DNA of 64,000 nt from an uncultured Sphingomonadaceae bacterium (GTDB lineage: Bacteria; Pseudomonadota; Alphaproteobacteria; Sphingomonadales; Sphingomonadaceae), in NCBI GenBank assembly GCA_937873035.1, contig CALMVA010000039.1:1-64000 (forward strand), in the 5' to 3' direction. Made by a program: the position numbers and the translations under genes. The notes under the pieces are model-generated. The model was given only the letters and a program-made list of their open reading frames with translations, did not search any database and had not been told where the DNA came from. Shown here piece after piece: positions 18,236 to 26,313 of the stretch (positions within the stretch are counted from its first letter, which is position 1; the number at the start of each line of letters is the position of its first letter).

Positions 18236-19134
18236 GTGCGGAATTCCGCCGCCACTTCGACAACCGCGTTCGCCACGTCATTGCGACGATAGCCCAGCAG
18301 CGCGACTTCCGCAGGATCAGGATTGACGCGCACCCAATTGCCGCGCCCCTGCGGGATTGCGATGTCGGGCAAAAGCGGATTTTCCTCATCACGCTCTTCA
18401 ACCGTCACGTCGCTGCCAACGGCATCGAAGAAGAGCTGGAAATATTGCGTGAAGCTGAGGTTTTCATCCCCCACCAGATAGGCCTTGCCGCTTTCGCCAC
18501 GCTCAAGCGCGCCTTCAATCGCTTCGGAGAGTGACTGGAACGACATGAAATTGGTGCCGCCCGTCGGGCCGAAATGCGGGATGGGGATCTTGCCCTGCGC
18601 CCATTGGACATAGGGATCGAAGATCACGCTCGGCAGGCCGGGCACATTGCCGACCATGAAGGGCGCGTTGACGCTCATCACATCAAAGCCGGGGCGCGCC
18701 TCGCCGCGTGCGCCTTCGCACGCCGCCTTGCGCGAGCGGATGTAGCTGTTGCCTGCCAGAAGCTCAGGCGCTGCCTGATGATAATAGCTGCCCAGCTGCA
18801 CCGCACGCTTCACGCCTGCCGCGCGGCAGGCTGCGAAAAAGGCAGGCACCGCCTCATGATTGGCCTTGATGAGGAAGGCTTCGAAATCCGCACCCTGCGG
18901 CACGTGGCGGGGATCATTGCCCGCCGCGAACACCACCCAGTCAAAGCCCTTCAGCCGTTCTGGCGTGAAGTCGCCTGCGACATAATCACCCTTGAGGAAC
19001 GGCAGCTTCGCCATACCCGTGGCAGAATTGGCAGGATTGCGCCCGCCTATCGTCACGTCATGCCCTTTCGAGGCCAGATAAAGGGCACAATGCCCGCCGA
19101 GCGCGCCTGTGCCGCCGACTACGAGAACTTTCAT
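18232..19134 (-). CDS. NAD-dependent epimerase/dehydratase-like (extended SDR)
   Basis: 300 residues from the ATG at 19134, which has AAGGAGAG upstream. The N-terminal GGTGALGG at 7-14 is the extended-SDR motif. YYHQA near residue 115 may hold the active-site Tyr, but no clean YxxxK is seen, so an atypical or NmrA-like member is possible. It lies between a SnoaL-like gene and an SDR in the minus-strand operon. Isomerase, reductase or regulatory roles all exist in this superfamily; I make no choice. Confidence 0.8.
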   Translation of the reverse strand: MKVLVVGGTGALGGHCALYLASKGHDVTIGGRNPANSATGMAKLPFLKGDYVAGDFTPERLKGFDWVVFAAGNDPRHVPQGADFEAFLIKANHEAVPAFFAACRAAGVKRAVQLGSYYHQAAPELLAGNSYIRSRKAACEGARGEARPGFDVMSVNAPFMVGNVPGLPSVIFDPYVQWAQGKIPIPHFGPTGGTNFMSFQSLSEAIEGALERGESGKAYLVGDENLSFTQYFQLFFDAVGSDVTVEERDEENPLLPDIAIPQGRGNWVRVNPDPAEVALLGYRRNDVANAVVEVAAEFRT

Positions 19135-19148
19135 GATCCGGTCTCTCC

Positions 19149-19592
19149 TTAAGCTTGCCCTGCGTCCCGAACGGTCACGGGCCTTGTTTCTTCCCACTCG
19201 ACCACGAGCTTGCGGCGCGTGAAACGCCATTCGTTATCCTGACGCCGCCACTGATCCTGATAGCGGATCGTCCAGACGAGGATCCTGTCGGCATCGGGCA
19301 GCAGATGATCTGCCGTGCAATAGGTTTCCCCCGTCGCGCTATCGCCAGTGATTGTCGCAACGAGATTGTGAACACGGTGGACGGTTGCGCGGAACATCTG
19401 CTCCAGCGCATCAATCGAACCAAGATTGGCATCACGCCCCGCGATGGTGAAGCCGGGCCCCTCAATGACGCAATCTTCGGCAAGAACCTGCTGCCAGAGC
19501 GCCTTGTCCTTGCGGTCGGCACCCTGTGCGTAAAGCTCTGCCGTGCGGCGCAGTGCAGCCTGATCGGCCAACTCCTCCAGGGGCACGGTCAC
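19149..19592 (-). CDS. SnoaL-like / NTF2-fold protein
   Basis: 147 residues from GTG 19592, which overlaps the stop of the upstream SDR (GTGA) and has a purine-rich tract just before it. The frame continues open further upstream, but that part is antiparallel in meaning to the SDR and is rejected. The sequence LEELADQAALRRTAELYAQGADR, CVIEGPGF and WRFTRRKLVVEW fit the NTF2-like group. It is the third gene of the minus-strand operon. Confidence 0.78.
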   Translation of the reverse strand: MTVPLEELADQAALRRTAELYAQGADRKDKALWQQVLAEDCVIEGPGFTIAGRDANLGSIDALEQMFRATVHRVHNLVATITGDSATGETYCTADHLLPDADRILVWTIRYQDQWRRQDNEWRFTRRKLVVEWEETRPVTVRDAGQA

Positions 19593-20437
19593 TGCCCCGG
19601 TATCTTGAGGCCATTGCCGACGACCATCGGAACAACGGTCCATTCGCCCGTGGGTGTGCGCGTCCAGCCTGCCGCCGCCAGCGCGCCTCCATCGACATGG
19701 ATGGCCGTGCCCGTCACCCAGCTTGCCAGCGGACTGGCGAGGTAGAGCGCCGCGCCCGCGCAATCCTCCGGCTTGCCGAAGCGACCCAGCGGAATCCACT
19801 TGTCCATATTCTCGCGATTTTCCGGTGGGATCATGATGTCGAGCGCCACCTGCGGCGTGTCGGTCGTTTCCGGCGCGATGTCGTTGACGCGGATGCCTTC
19901 GGGCGCCAACTCAAGCGCGAGGCTTTTCGTAAAACCCGCAATGCCTGCCTTGGCGGCGGCATAGACGGTGCAATAAGGGATACCGCGATACGCCTCGATC
20001 GACGTGACGTTTATGACCGACGATCCCGGCGCGGCGGCCCGCAGCATCGGCAGCATCGTGCTCGTCATGCGCAGAAGCTGGCCGATATTAACATCGAGAA
20101 TTTCGTCGATCTGATCGCCGCCCAGCATGGCGAACGGCAGAGCGTGGACGAAATGGCCGACATTGTTCACGAGCACATCGAGCTTGCCGGAAACGGCCTT
20201 CACCTTCTCCACAAGCAGCGCAGGCGTCGCGCGGTCAAGCACATCGCATATAACGACGTGCGCACCGGGGATCGCCGTTTTGACCTCTGCCGCCCGATCC
20301 GCATCGATCTCTGCAATGATGAGCGTTGCACCCGCCTGTGCAAAAGCTTCGGCAATGCCGCGCCCGATGCCCACGCCACCGCCGGTGACGAGAACGGTCT
20401 TGCCCGAATAATCGAGCGGATTGGACTGCGCACTCAT
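19589..20437 (-). CDS. SDR family oxidoreductase
   Basis: 282 residues. TGGGVGIG at 18-25, NNVG at 91-94, S146, Y159 and K163 (YAAAK). The end of strand two carries a D (AEIDADRA), consistent with NAD(H). The start overlaps the preceding SDR stop by 4 bp. Second gene of the minus-strand operon. Confidence 0.9.
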   Translation of the reverse strand: MSAQSNPLDYSGKTVLVTGGGVGIGRGIAEAFAQAGATLIIAEIDADRAAEVKTAIPGAHVVICDVLDRATPALLVEKVKAVSGKLDVLVNNVGHFVHALPFAMLGGDQIDEILDVNIGQLLRMTSTMLPMLRAAAPGSSVINVTSIEAYRGIPYCTVYAAAKAGIAGFTKSLALELAPEGIRVNDIAPETTDTPQVALDIMIPPENRENMDKWIPLGRFGKPEDCAGAALYLASPLASWVTGTAIHVDGGALAAAGWTRTPTGEWTVVPMVVGNGLKIPGQ

Positions 20438-21207
20438 GACGGGATGTAGAGCTGGGCAGCCTTGCCGCCATCGACCGGAAGCGCCACGCCGGTGATATAG
20501 CTGGCCGCATCGGAGAGCATGAAGACAATCGCCTCAGCCAGTTCCTCCGGCTTGCCGCCGCGGCCCATCGGGATGGCGTCTGCCGTTTTAGCTGCCAGTT
20601 CTGGTGCCTTGATCGCAAAGTCTGCCGTGGCAGCGGTGTTCACCTGCCCCGGCACGATGGCGTTGACGCGGATACCCTGACGCGCGCCTTCCATCGCGGC
20701 AACCGCAGTAAACTGGATGAGTGCCGCCTTCGACGCCGAATAGCTCGAATAATTGGGCATCGCGCGGATTGCCGTGGTCGATGAGATGTTGACGATGGAA
20801 CCTTTGCCCTGCTTGGCCATCACCGCCATCGCCGCCTTGGTGCCCACAAAAACGGCTTCCGAATTGACGGCAAAATCCTTGCGCCAGTGATCGAGCGTAA
20901 GCTTGCTGATCGGTGCGTAATGCGTCGACATCGCGTTGTTGACGAGCATATCGAGGCGGCCATGGCGCGCCGCAACATCCTGGATCATTGCCGCAAAAGC
21001 ATCAAAATCCGTCACATCGAGCTTCACGGCTTCCACCTTGCCGCCCTCTGCCTCGATGTGTGTGCGGGCGATGTCGAGCTGTTCCTGACGACGCCCGCAA
21101 ATCACCACCTGCGCACCCCGTTTCACGAGCAGCGCCGCCGTTGCAAGACCGATCCCGTCGCTGCCGCCGGTCACAATCGCGACCTGGCCGGTCAAATCCT
21201 GACTCAT
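20434..21207 (-). CDS. SDR family oxidoreductase, first gene of the KstD-like operon
   Basis: 257 residues. TGGSDGIG at 13-20, S142 or S143, Y156 and K160 (YSASK). CGRR after strand two suggests NADP(H). The ATG follows a GAGAGG-type ribosome site. It begins the eight-gene operon to 14107, and operator-like site 3 lies 62 nt upstream, shared with the divergent SDR-EthD-AtuA unit. Confidence 0.9.
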   Translation of the reverse strand: MSQDLTGQVAIVTGGSDGIGLATAALLVKRGAQVVICGRRQEQLDIARTHIEAEGGKVEAVKLDVTDFDAFAAMIQDVAARHGRLDMLVNNAMSTHYAPISKLTLDHWRKDFAVNSEAVFVGTKAAMAVMAKQGKGSIVNISSTTAIRAMPNYSSYSASKAALIQFTAVAAMEGARQGIRVNAIVPGQVNTAATADFAIKAPELAAKTADAIPMGRGGKPEELAEAIVFMLSDAASYITGVALPVDGGKAAQLYIPS

Positions 21208-21269
21208 TCAAACACCTCTCACTCAAATTTCAACGCATTTGATGTTTTCTATAGCCTTGTGTCAACATG

Positions 21270-21301
21270 ATGCGTAAATTCTTCAAAACAAATTTACGAA
21301 G
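21270..21301. promoter_or_regulatory. Operator-like inverted repeat, ATGCGTA-N18-TACGAAG (site 3)
   Basis: Arms ATGCGTA (21270-21276) and TACGAAG (21295-21301) are separated by 18 nt; inside them AAATT and AATTT extend the symmetry. The site sits between the divergent operons starting at 21207 (-) and 21319 (+), ending 17 nt before the plus-strand ATG. Confidence 0.65.
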
Positions 21302-21318
21302 ATGAGGATTCGAGAGGT

Positions 21319-22080
21319 ATGACCGATCTGACCGGCAAGGTTGCACTCATTACGGGTGCGGGGCAAGGCGTGGGGCAAGGCATTGCCCTTGCAATGGCCG
21401 CCGCAGGTGCCAAGATCGTCGTCACCGGCAGGACCCTCGAAAAGCTTGAGAAAACCGTCGCTCTCATTGCCAAGCGCGGCGGCACCGCCATCGCGCTTGG
21501 CTGCAACGTCAAATCGACTGAAGACCTCGCCCACATCGTGGACGAAGCCGCTGCCCAGCTCGGCGGCATCGACATTCTTGTGAACAATGCGCAGGAAGTC
21601 CCCAACGGCAAGCTGCTCGACGTGACGGACGAGGCCTTTCTCGCCGGTTTCGAATCAGGGCCGCTCGCCTCCTTCCGGCTGATGAAGCTCGTGCACCCAC
21701 ATATGGTGGCGCGCGGGGGTGGCACGATCTTCAACCTTGCCTCCTCCGCCGGCATCCGCTGGGACATGACAGACTATGGCGCTTATGGCGCGGTCAAGCA
21801 GGCGACCCGCGTCCTTACGCGCGCCGCAGCGGCAGAATGGGGCCGCGACGGCATCCGCGTGCTCACCATTGCCCCGCACGCAGAATCACCGGGCCTCAAA
21901 TGGTGGGTCGAGAACAATCCTGAAGAGGCCGCCGCCTTTTTCAAGACAATTCCGCTTGGCCGCATCGGCAAGCTTGAGGAAGACATTGGCCAAGCCGTCG
22001 TTGCCCTGTGCGCGCCGGAAATGGGCTATCTGACGGGCACGACCATTCCGCTCGATGGCGGGCAGGCGAATTTCGACTGA
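21319..22080 (+). CDS. SDR family oxidoreductase
   Basis: 253 residues. TGAGQGVG at 12-19, S142 or S143, Y156 and K160 (YGAVK); NNAQ replaces NNAG at 89-92. TGRT after strand two suggests NADP(H). It heads the SDR-EthD-AtuA operon, 12 nt before the next gene. Confidence 0.9.
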   Translation: MTDLTGKVALITGAGQGVGQGIALAMAAAGAKIVVTGRTLEKLEKTVALIAKRGGTAIALGCNVKSTEDLAHIVDEAAAQLGGIDILVNNAQEVPNGKLLDVTDEAFLAGFESGPLASFRLMKLVHPHMVARGGGTIFNLASSAGIRWDMTDYGAYGAVKQATRVLTRAAAAEWGRDGIRVLTIAPHAESPGLKWWVENNPEEAAAFFKTIPLGRIGKLEEDIGQAVVALCAPEMGYLTGTTIPLDGGQANFD

Positions 22081-22092
22081 GGAGCATCGTGC

Positions 22093-22794
22093 ATGGAAAA
22101 GGTGATTGTCGCACTCTGGAAGGCCGAGAGCGAGAGCCGTGACGCCTTCAACGCCCGTCTTCTTGCAGAACTTCCCGCCAAGCTTGAGGCCGCAGGCGCA
22201 TCGCGTGTCCGCATCAACGCGGAAGATGCAATCACCGACACCGGCGCCATGCTGCGCCAAACACGCGGCCAGCCCCAGCACAATGCGACCATTCAGTTCT
22301 GGATGCCCTCTGCCAACGCGATCTTCCGCGACAAGGTGGATGCCGTGTTGAAAGCCGCAGGCGCGCGCTTTGCTGCGTGGCTGGTGCTGGAATCGACCAT
22401 ATTGCCCAACAAGGATCATCCACCTGCAACGGCCACGCGCAACCAGGGCTGGGCGCAGATGGCCTTTCTGACGCGCCCTGCCCGGCTCAACTTCGAAGAG
22501 TGGCTTGCCATCTGGCAGGACAGCCATACGCGCGTGGCGATCGATACCCAGTCGAACTTCGAATATGTGCAGAATGTCGTCATCCGCGCACTGACGCCGG
22601 ATGCGCCGCCTTATGCCGCGATTGTCGAGGAATGTTTCCCCGAAGCCGCGCTCACCGATCCGTTCGTCTTCTTCGATGCGGTCGGCGATCAGAACAAATT
22701 CACCGCAAACCTTTCAGCGATGATGGAAAGCTGCAACCGCTTCATCGACCAAGGGATGATCGACGTCATCCCGACCAGCCAGTATAATTTCTAA
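22093..22794 (+). CDS. EthD-like / dimeric alpha-beta barrel protein
   Basis: 233 residues with two similar halves, each beginning with a strand (VIVALWKAESESRDAF and MAFLTRPARLNFEEWLAIWQ) and carrying the W..H-pattern helices of EthD and Dabb proteins; the second half has the typical F-x-x-W-x-x-x-W-x-x-x-H-T. Tandem ferredoxin-like folds of this sort form small barrels that bind hydrophobic ligands. EthD is needed for a P450 ether-degrading system but its reaction is unclear. It lies between an SDR and AtuA. Confidence 0.65.
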   Translation: MEKVIVALWKAESESRDAFNARLLAELPAKLEAAGASRVRINAEDAITDTGAMLRQTRGQPQHNATIQFWMPSANAIFRDKVDAVLKAAGARFAAWLVLESTILPNKDHPPATATRNQGWAQMAFLTRPARLNFEEWLAIWQDSHTRVAIDTQSNFEYVQNVVIRALTPDAPPYAAIVEECFPEAALTDPFVFFDAVGDQNKFTANLSAMMESCNRFIDQGMIDVIPTSQYNF

Positions 22795-22810
22795 CTTTGG
22801 AGATTGCCCG

Positions 22811-24502
22811 ATGAAAACGGTTCGCATCGGCGGCGGCAGCGCCTTCTTCATCGACAGCGCGATGGCCGTGCCGCAATTGCTGGGTGCGGGCGTCGATTAT
22901 ATCCTGCTCGATTATCTGGCCGAAGGCGCAATGGGCCTTGTGGGCCGCGCGCGGCTGGCGGACGCACAAGCAGGCTTCCCGTCGGACTTTATGGATGTGC
23001 ACATTGGGCCGTTCCTTCATCAGATTGCGGCCATGGGCGTGCGCATTGTCTCCAATGCGGGCGGGGTGAACCCGGAAGGGCTTGCCCGCAAGCTGCGCGC
23101 GCGGATCGCGGAGCTGGGCCTGTCGATCAAAGTGTCCGCTGTCACGGGCGACGATCTGATGAGCCGCCTGCCGGACCTTGCCGACACGCGCGATATGTTC
23201 ACCGGCGCACCATTCCCCTTGCAGGGGATTACGAGCTGCAACGCCTATCTGGGCGCCTTTCCGATTGCCGGCGCCCTCAAGGGCGGCGCGCAGATCGTCA
23301 TCACCGGGCGCGTTGTCGATTCCGCGCTCGCGCTTGGGCCGCTCATTCATGAATTCGGCTGGACGCCCACCGAATATGACAAGCTGGCGGGCGGCACCGT
23401 CGCCGGGCACCTTATCGAGTGCGGCCCGCAGGTCACCGGCGGCACCTTTACCGACTGGCGACAGGTGGAAGGCTGGGCCACCATTGGCGCGCCGATTGCC
23501 GAATGTCATGCCGATGGCAGCTGCGTCATCACCAAGCCCGAAGGAACAGGCGGGCTCGTCTCCCTTGGCACCGTGGCCGAGCAACTGCTTTATGAAGTCA
23601 GTGACCCGCAGGCCTATTTCGTGCCCGATGTCACCTGCGATATGGCGACGCTCTCCATTGCCGATCTCGGCGACAACCGCGTGCGCGTAACCGGCGCAAA
23701 AGGCTATCCGCCACCTGCCACGCTCAAGGCGTGCGTGACATGGGATGATGGATGGCGCGGCATTGCCTATCAGCCGGTGATCGGCCCCGACGCCCGCATC
23801 CGCGCGCAACGGCAAGCCGATGCTCTGTTTGAACGCGGATCACTGATGCTGCGCGGCCGCAACATGGCGGACTGGCGGCGCACCGAAGCCGTCCTGATCG
23901 GCAGCGATGAAGAGATTGTCGTCAAGCTCGTGGTCGAGCATGACGATATGCTCGCGGCGCAGATGTTCCTGCGTGAACAATTCGCTGCAATTTCGGCCAT
24001 GTCACCCGGCACCAGCGTTGCCTTTGGTCCCCAGGTCGCACCGATGATGAACCTGCTATGCTTCACCGTAGCGCGCGACATGGCAGTGCCCATGGTCGAT
24101 GGCACACCAACGCCGGACACCACGCCCGCGACTTTCGATGCCGCGCTGCTGGAGCGCCCCGCCGCGCCGGTAACGACGCAGACGCCTTCCCGCACCGCCA
24201 CGCTGGAAGAACTGGCCTGGGCCCGCAGCGGTGAAAAGGGTGAGACGATCAACATCGGCGTTATCGCGCGCAAGGCGGAAGACCTGCCTGCCCTGCGCGC
24301 GGCGCTGACCCAAGAGCGTCTGCACGCCTGGCTGCCCGATCTCGGCGCGTTCCGCGTCACAGTCTATGACCTGCCGGGCATCAACGCGCTCAACCTCGTG
24401 ATGGTCGGCGCACTGCCCGGCGGCCTCAACGCAAGCCAGCGGCTGGACCCTGCTGCCAAGAGCATTGCCCAGCGGCTGATGCGCTTTCCGGTGGCGCTAT
24501 AG
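22811..24502 (+). CDS. Acyclic terpene utilization AtuA family protein
   Basis: 563 residues. The N-terminal ~430 residues fit the AtuA (former DUF1446) domain: VRIGGGSAFFIDSA near the start, LDYLAEGAMGLV near 37, VSNAGGVNP near 78 and TGRVVDSALALGP near 160. The last ~95 residues (from about GETINIGVIARK) look like the ferredoxin-fold C-terminal domain. AtuA was named from Pseudomonas genes for citronellol/geraniol catabolism; its reaction is not known to me. Its TAG shares the palindrome CTATAG with the stop of the converging Coq4-like gene. Confidence 0.85.
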   Translation: MKTVRIGGGSAFFIDSAMAVPQLLGAGVDYILLDYLAEGAMGLVGRARLADAQAGFPSDFMDVHIGPFLHQIAAMGVRIVSNAGGVNPEGLARKLRARIAELGLSIKVSAVTGDDLMSRLPDLADTRDMFTGAPFPLQGITSCNAYLGAFPIAGALKGGAQIVITGRVVDSALALGPLIHEFGWTPTEYDKLAGGTVAGHLIECGPQVTGGTFTDWRQVEGWATIGAPIAECHADGSCVITKPEGTGGLVSLGTVAEQLLYEVSDPQAYFVPDVTCDMATLSIADLGDNRVRVTGAKGYPPPATLKACVTWDDGWRGIAYQPVIGPDARIRAQRQADALFERGSLMLRGRNMADWRRTEAVLIGSDEEIVVKLVVEHDDMLAAQMFLREQFAAISAMSPGTSVAFGPQVAPMMNLLCFTVARDMAVPMVDGTPTPDTTPATFDAALLERPAAPVTTQTPSRTATLEELAWARSGEKGETINIGVIARKAEDLPALRAALTQERLHAWLPDLGAFRVTVYDLPGINALNLVMVGALPGGLNASQRLDPAAKSIAQRLMRFPVAL

Positions 24503-25324
24503 CGTCGCCCGCAAGCCGCCCCAGAAGTCACCTTCCTTCTGGGTATCGAGATCCTTCGCGCCGCGCACGCCAAGTTGCGCGCGTGCGTCTTCGAGCGGCA
24601 CGTTCCACACGTCTTCCATCTTCGCCATCCAGAAGGCATCGGACTCGCGCCCGATGCGGATGCCCTGCTGGATGCAGTCAAGCGCGCACTCCCAGATCTG
24701 CGGATAATGCAGCATCGTGCGGATAACATAGCGCATCGTCCCAAGGATGGAGAGAACGCTCATCTCGCCCGCCAGTTCCTTGTTCTGGATGTGCGTGTGG
24801 ATGGTCGCCAAGCGGAACCAATAGGGGATCAACTCACCCATATAATTGAATCCGCCGCCGGTAAGGATATGCTCATAATCATGCGTCTGGCCTGAGCGGA
24901 GGGAATAGAACTCCCACTGCGTCTTGGGATGGTAATTGGGGACGATCTGGATCTCGTAATCCCCCTCGGTCGCGATCTTGTAGTAGATGCCGCCCACCGT
25001 GCCGGGCGCGCAGCCCTTCAGATCGTCGATCTTGTAGTCGGAAATCCACCAGTCGTTGAACCACTTGTCGAACGAAGGGTTCACCTTGCGCTCTTCGGTG
25101 ATCATATGCTCGATATGGTCGAAGTCGCGCAGGTCGTTGATGAAGCTCAAAAGCTCGTGCATTTCAGCCGCAGGCGGAAAATCCGGGCCATTTTTCTTGA
25201 GCGCGATCATCGCGATCCACTCACGCAGGCGGGGGTGATTGAGGTATTTGGAAGATGAAACGAGCACGCTCGAATCGGTTCCAAGCAGGCTCACGCCGCG
25301 CGCAAGATACGGAATATCGTCCAT
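24497..25324 (-). CDS. Coq4-like protein (HDxxH-x11-E motif)
   Basis: 275 residues from the ATG at 25324, behind GAGAGGG. The motif H-D-Y-E-H followed by eleven residues and E lies near residues 150-166 and matches the metal-binding signature of ubiquinone-biosynthesis protein COQ4; the helical sequence around it (F-N-Y-M-G-E-L) also fits. Eukaryotic Coq4 acts on the quinone ring at C1 in recent work. Being alone on the minus strand between catabolic units and sharing operator-like site 4 with an SDR-CoA ligase operon argues for a catabolic role. A paralogue is at 45484-46362. Confidence 0.75.
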   Translation of the reverse strand: MDDIPYLARGVSLLGTDSSVLVSSSKYLNHPRLREWIAMIALKKNGPDFPPAAEMHELLSFINDLRDFDHIEHMITEERKVNPSFDKWFNDWWISDYKIDDLKGCAPGTVGGIYYKIATEGDYEIQIVPNYHPKTQWEFYSLRSGQTHDYEHILTGGGFNYMGELIPYWFRLATIHTHIQNKELAGEMSVLSILGTMRYVIRTMLHYPQIWECALDCIQQGIRIGRESDAFWMAKMEDVWNVPLEDARAQLGVRGAKDLDTQKEGDFWGGLRATL

Positions 25325-25344
25325 TTCAGCCCTCTCTTCTTGAT

Positions 25345-25377
25345 TTGCGTAAAAATATACCCCTTTCAAATTCGCAA
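25345..25377. promoter_or_regulatory. Operator-like inverted repeat, TTGCGTA-N19-TTCGCAA (site 4, spacer 19)
   Basis: Arms TTGCGTA (25345-25351) and TTCGCAA (25371-25377); with flanks the symmetry becomes GATTTGCG...CGCAAATC. The spacer is one longer than in the eight regular sites. It is 20 nt upstream of the Coq4-like ATG (25324) and 57 nt upstream of the SDR at 25435. Confidence 0.6.
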
Positions 25378-25434
25378 ATCTAGGGTATTTGGAACAGGAA
25401 GAGACAAAGTGCGTCGAATCGGGAGAGGAGAACG

Positions 25435-26307
25435 ATGACCCAAGCGAAGATCGCCCTGGTAACAGGGGCTAGCCGTGGTGCCGGAGCGGGGGTTGCCCGT
25501 GGCCTCGGAGAACTCGGCTACACCGTCTATGTCACGGGACGCTCGGTCAGCGGCAGCGAAGCCAAGGGTTGGGATGGCACCCCCCTGCCCGGCACCATCG
25601 GCGAAACTGCGGCGGAAATCACCAAGCGCGGCGGCAAGGGCATAGCCGTTGCCTGCGACCATGCCGACGATGCACAGGTCGCCCGCGTGTTTGAACAGAT
25701 TATGGCCGAACAGGGGCGGCTTGACCTGCTGGTCAACAACGCCGCCTATATGCACCCCCAGCTCATCGAAAAGAAACCCTTCTGGGAAAAGGAACTGGCG
25801 GCGCAATATATTCTCGATGTCGGCCTGCGCTCGGCCTATGTCGCAAGCTGGCACGCCGCGCGCATCATGGTGAAGCAGGGCAGCGGCCTTATTGCCTTCA
25901 CCTCATCCTTCGGGGCTTCCTGCTATATGCACGGCCCGGCTTATGGCGCGCAAAAGGCGGGCCTCGACAAGCTGGCGCACGACATGGAGCATGATCTGCG
26001 CGGCACGGGTGTTGCCGCTGTTTCCATCTGGCTTGGCCCGCAAATTACCGAGCGCGCGATGATCGCCAAGGAAGTGAACCCGGAGCAATATGAAGGCTTC
26101 ATGTCGGTTGCCGAAAACCCGGAGTTCACCGGACATATTCTGGACGCCATCAGCAAAGCCCCCAACCGCGACGAACTTTCCGGCCAGACGCTGATCGGTG
26201 CTGAAATCGCGCAGGAACTCGGCGTGACCGATCGCGGCCATGAGCGCCCCTCCTACCGCGATATGCTTGGCAGCCCGCGCATCAAGAACCCTGCTGCGGT
26301 TTACTGA
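25435..26307 (+). CDS. SDR family oxidoreductase
   Basis: 290 residues. TGASRGAG at 10-17 (a variant of TGxxxGxG), NNAA at 101-104, S157 or S158, Y170 and K174 (YGAQK). There is a short insertion (SEAKGWDGTPLPG, residues 41-53) after strand two, typical of a group of longer SDRs. It heads a four-gene operon with two CoA ligases and an amidohydrolase; 6 nt separate it from the first ligase. Confidence 0.9.
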   Translation: MTQAKIALVTGASRGAGAGVARGLGELGYTVYVTGRSVSGSEAKGWDGTPLPGTIGETAAEITKRGGKGIAVACDHADDAQVARVFEQIMAEQGRLDLLVNNAAYMHPQLIEKKPFWEKELAAQYILDVGLRSAYVASWHAARIMVKQGSGLIAFTSSFGASCYMHGPAYGAQKAGLDKLAHDMEHDLRGTGVAAVSIWLGPQITERAMIAKEVNPEQYEGFMSVAENPEFTGHILDAISKAPNRDELSGQTLIGAEIAQELGVTDRGHERPSYRDMLGSPRIKNPAAVY

Positions 26308-26313
26308 CCCGCC

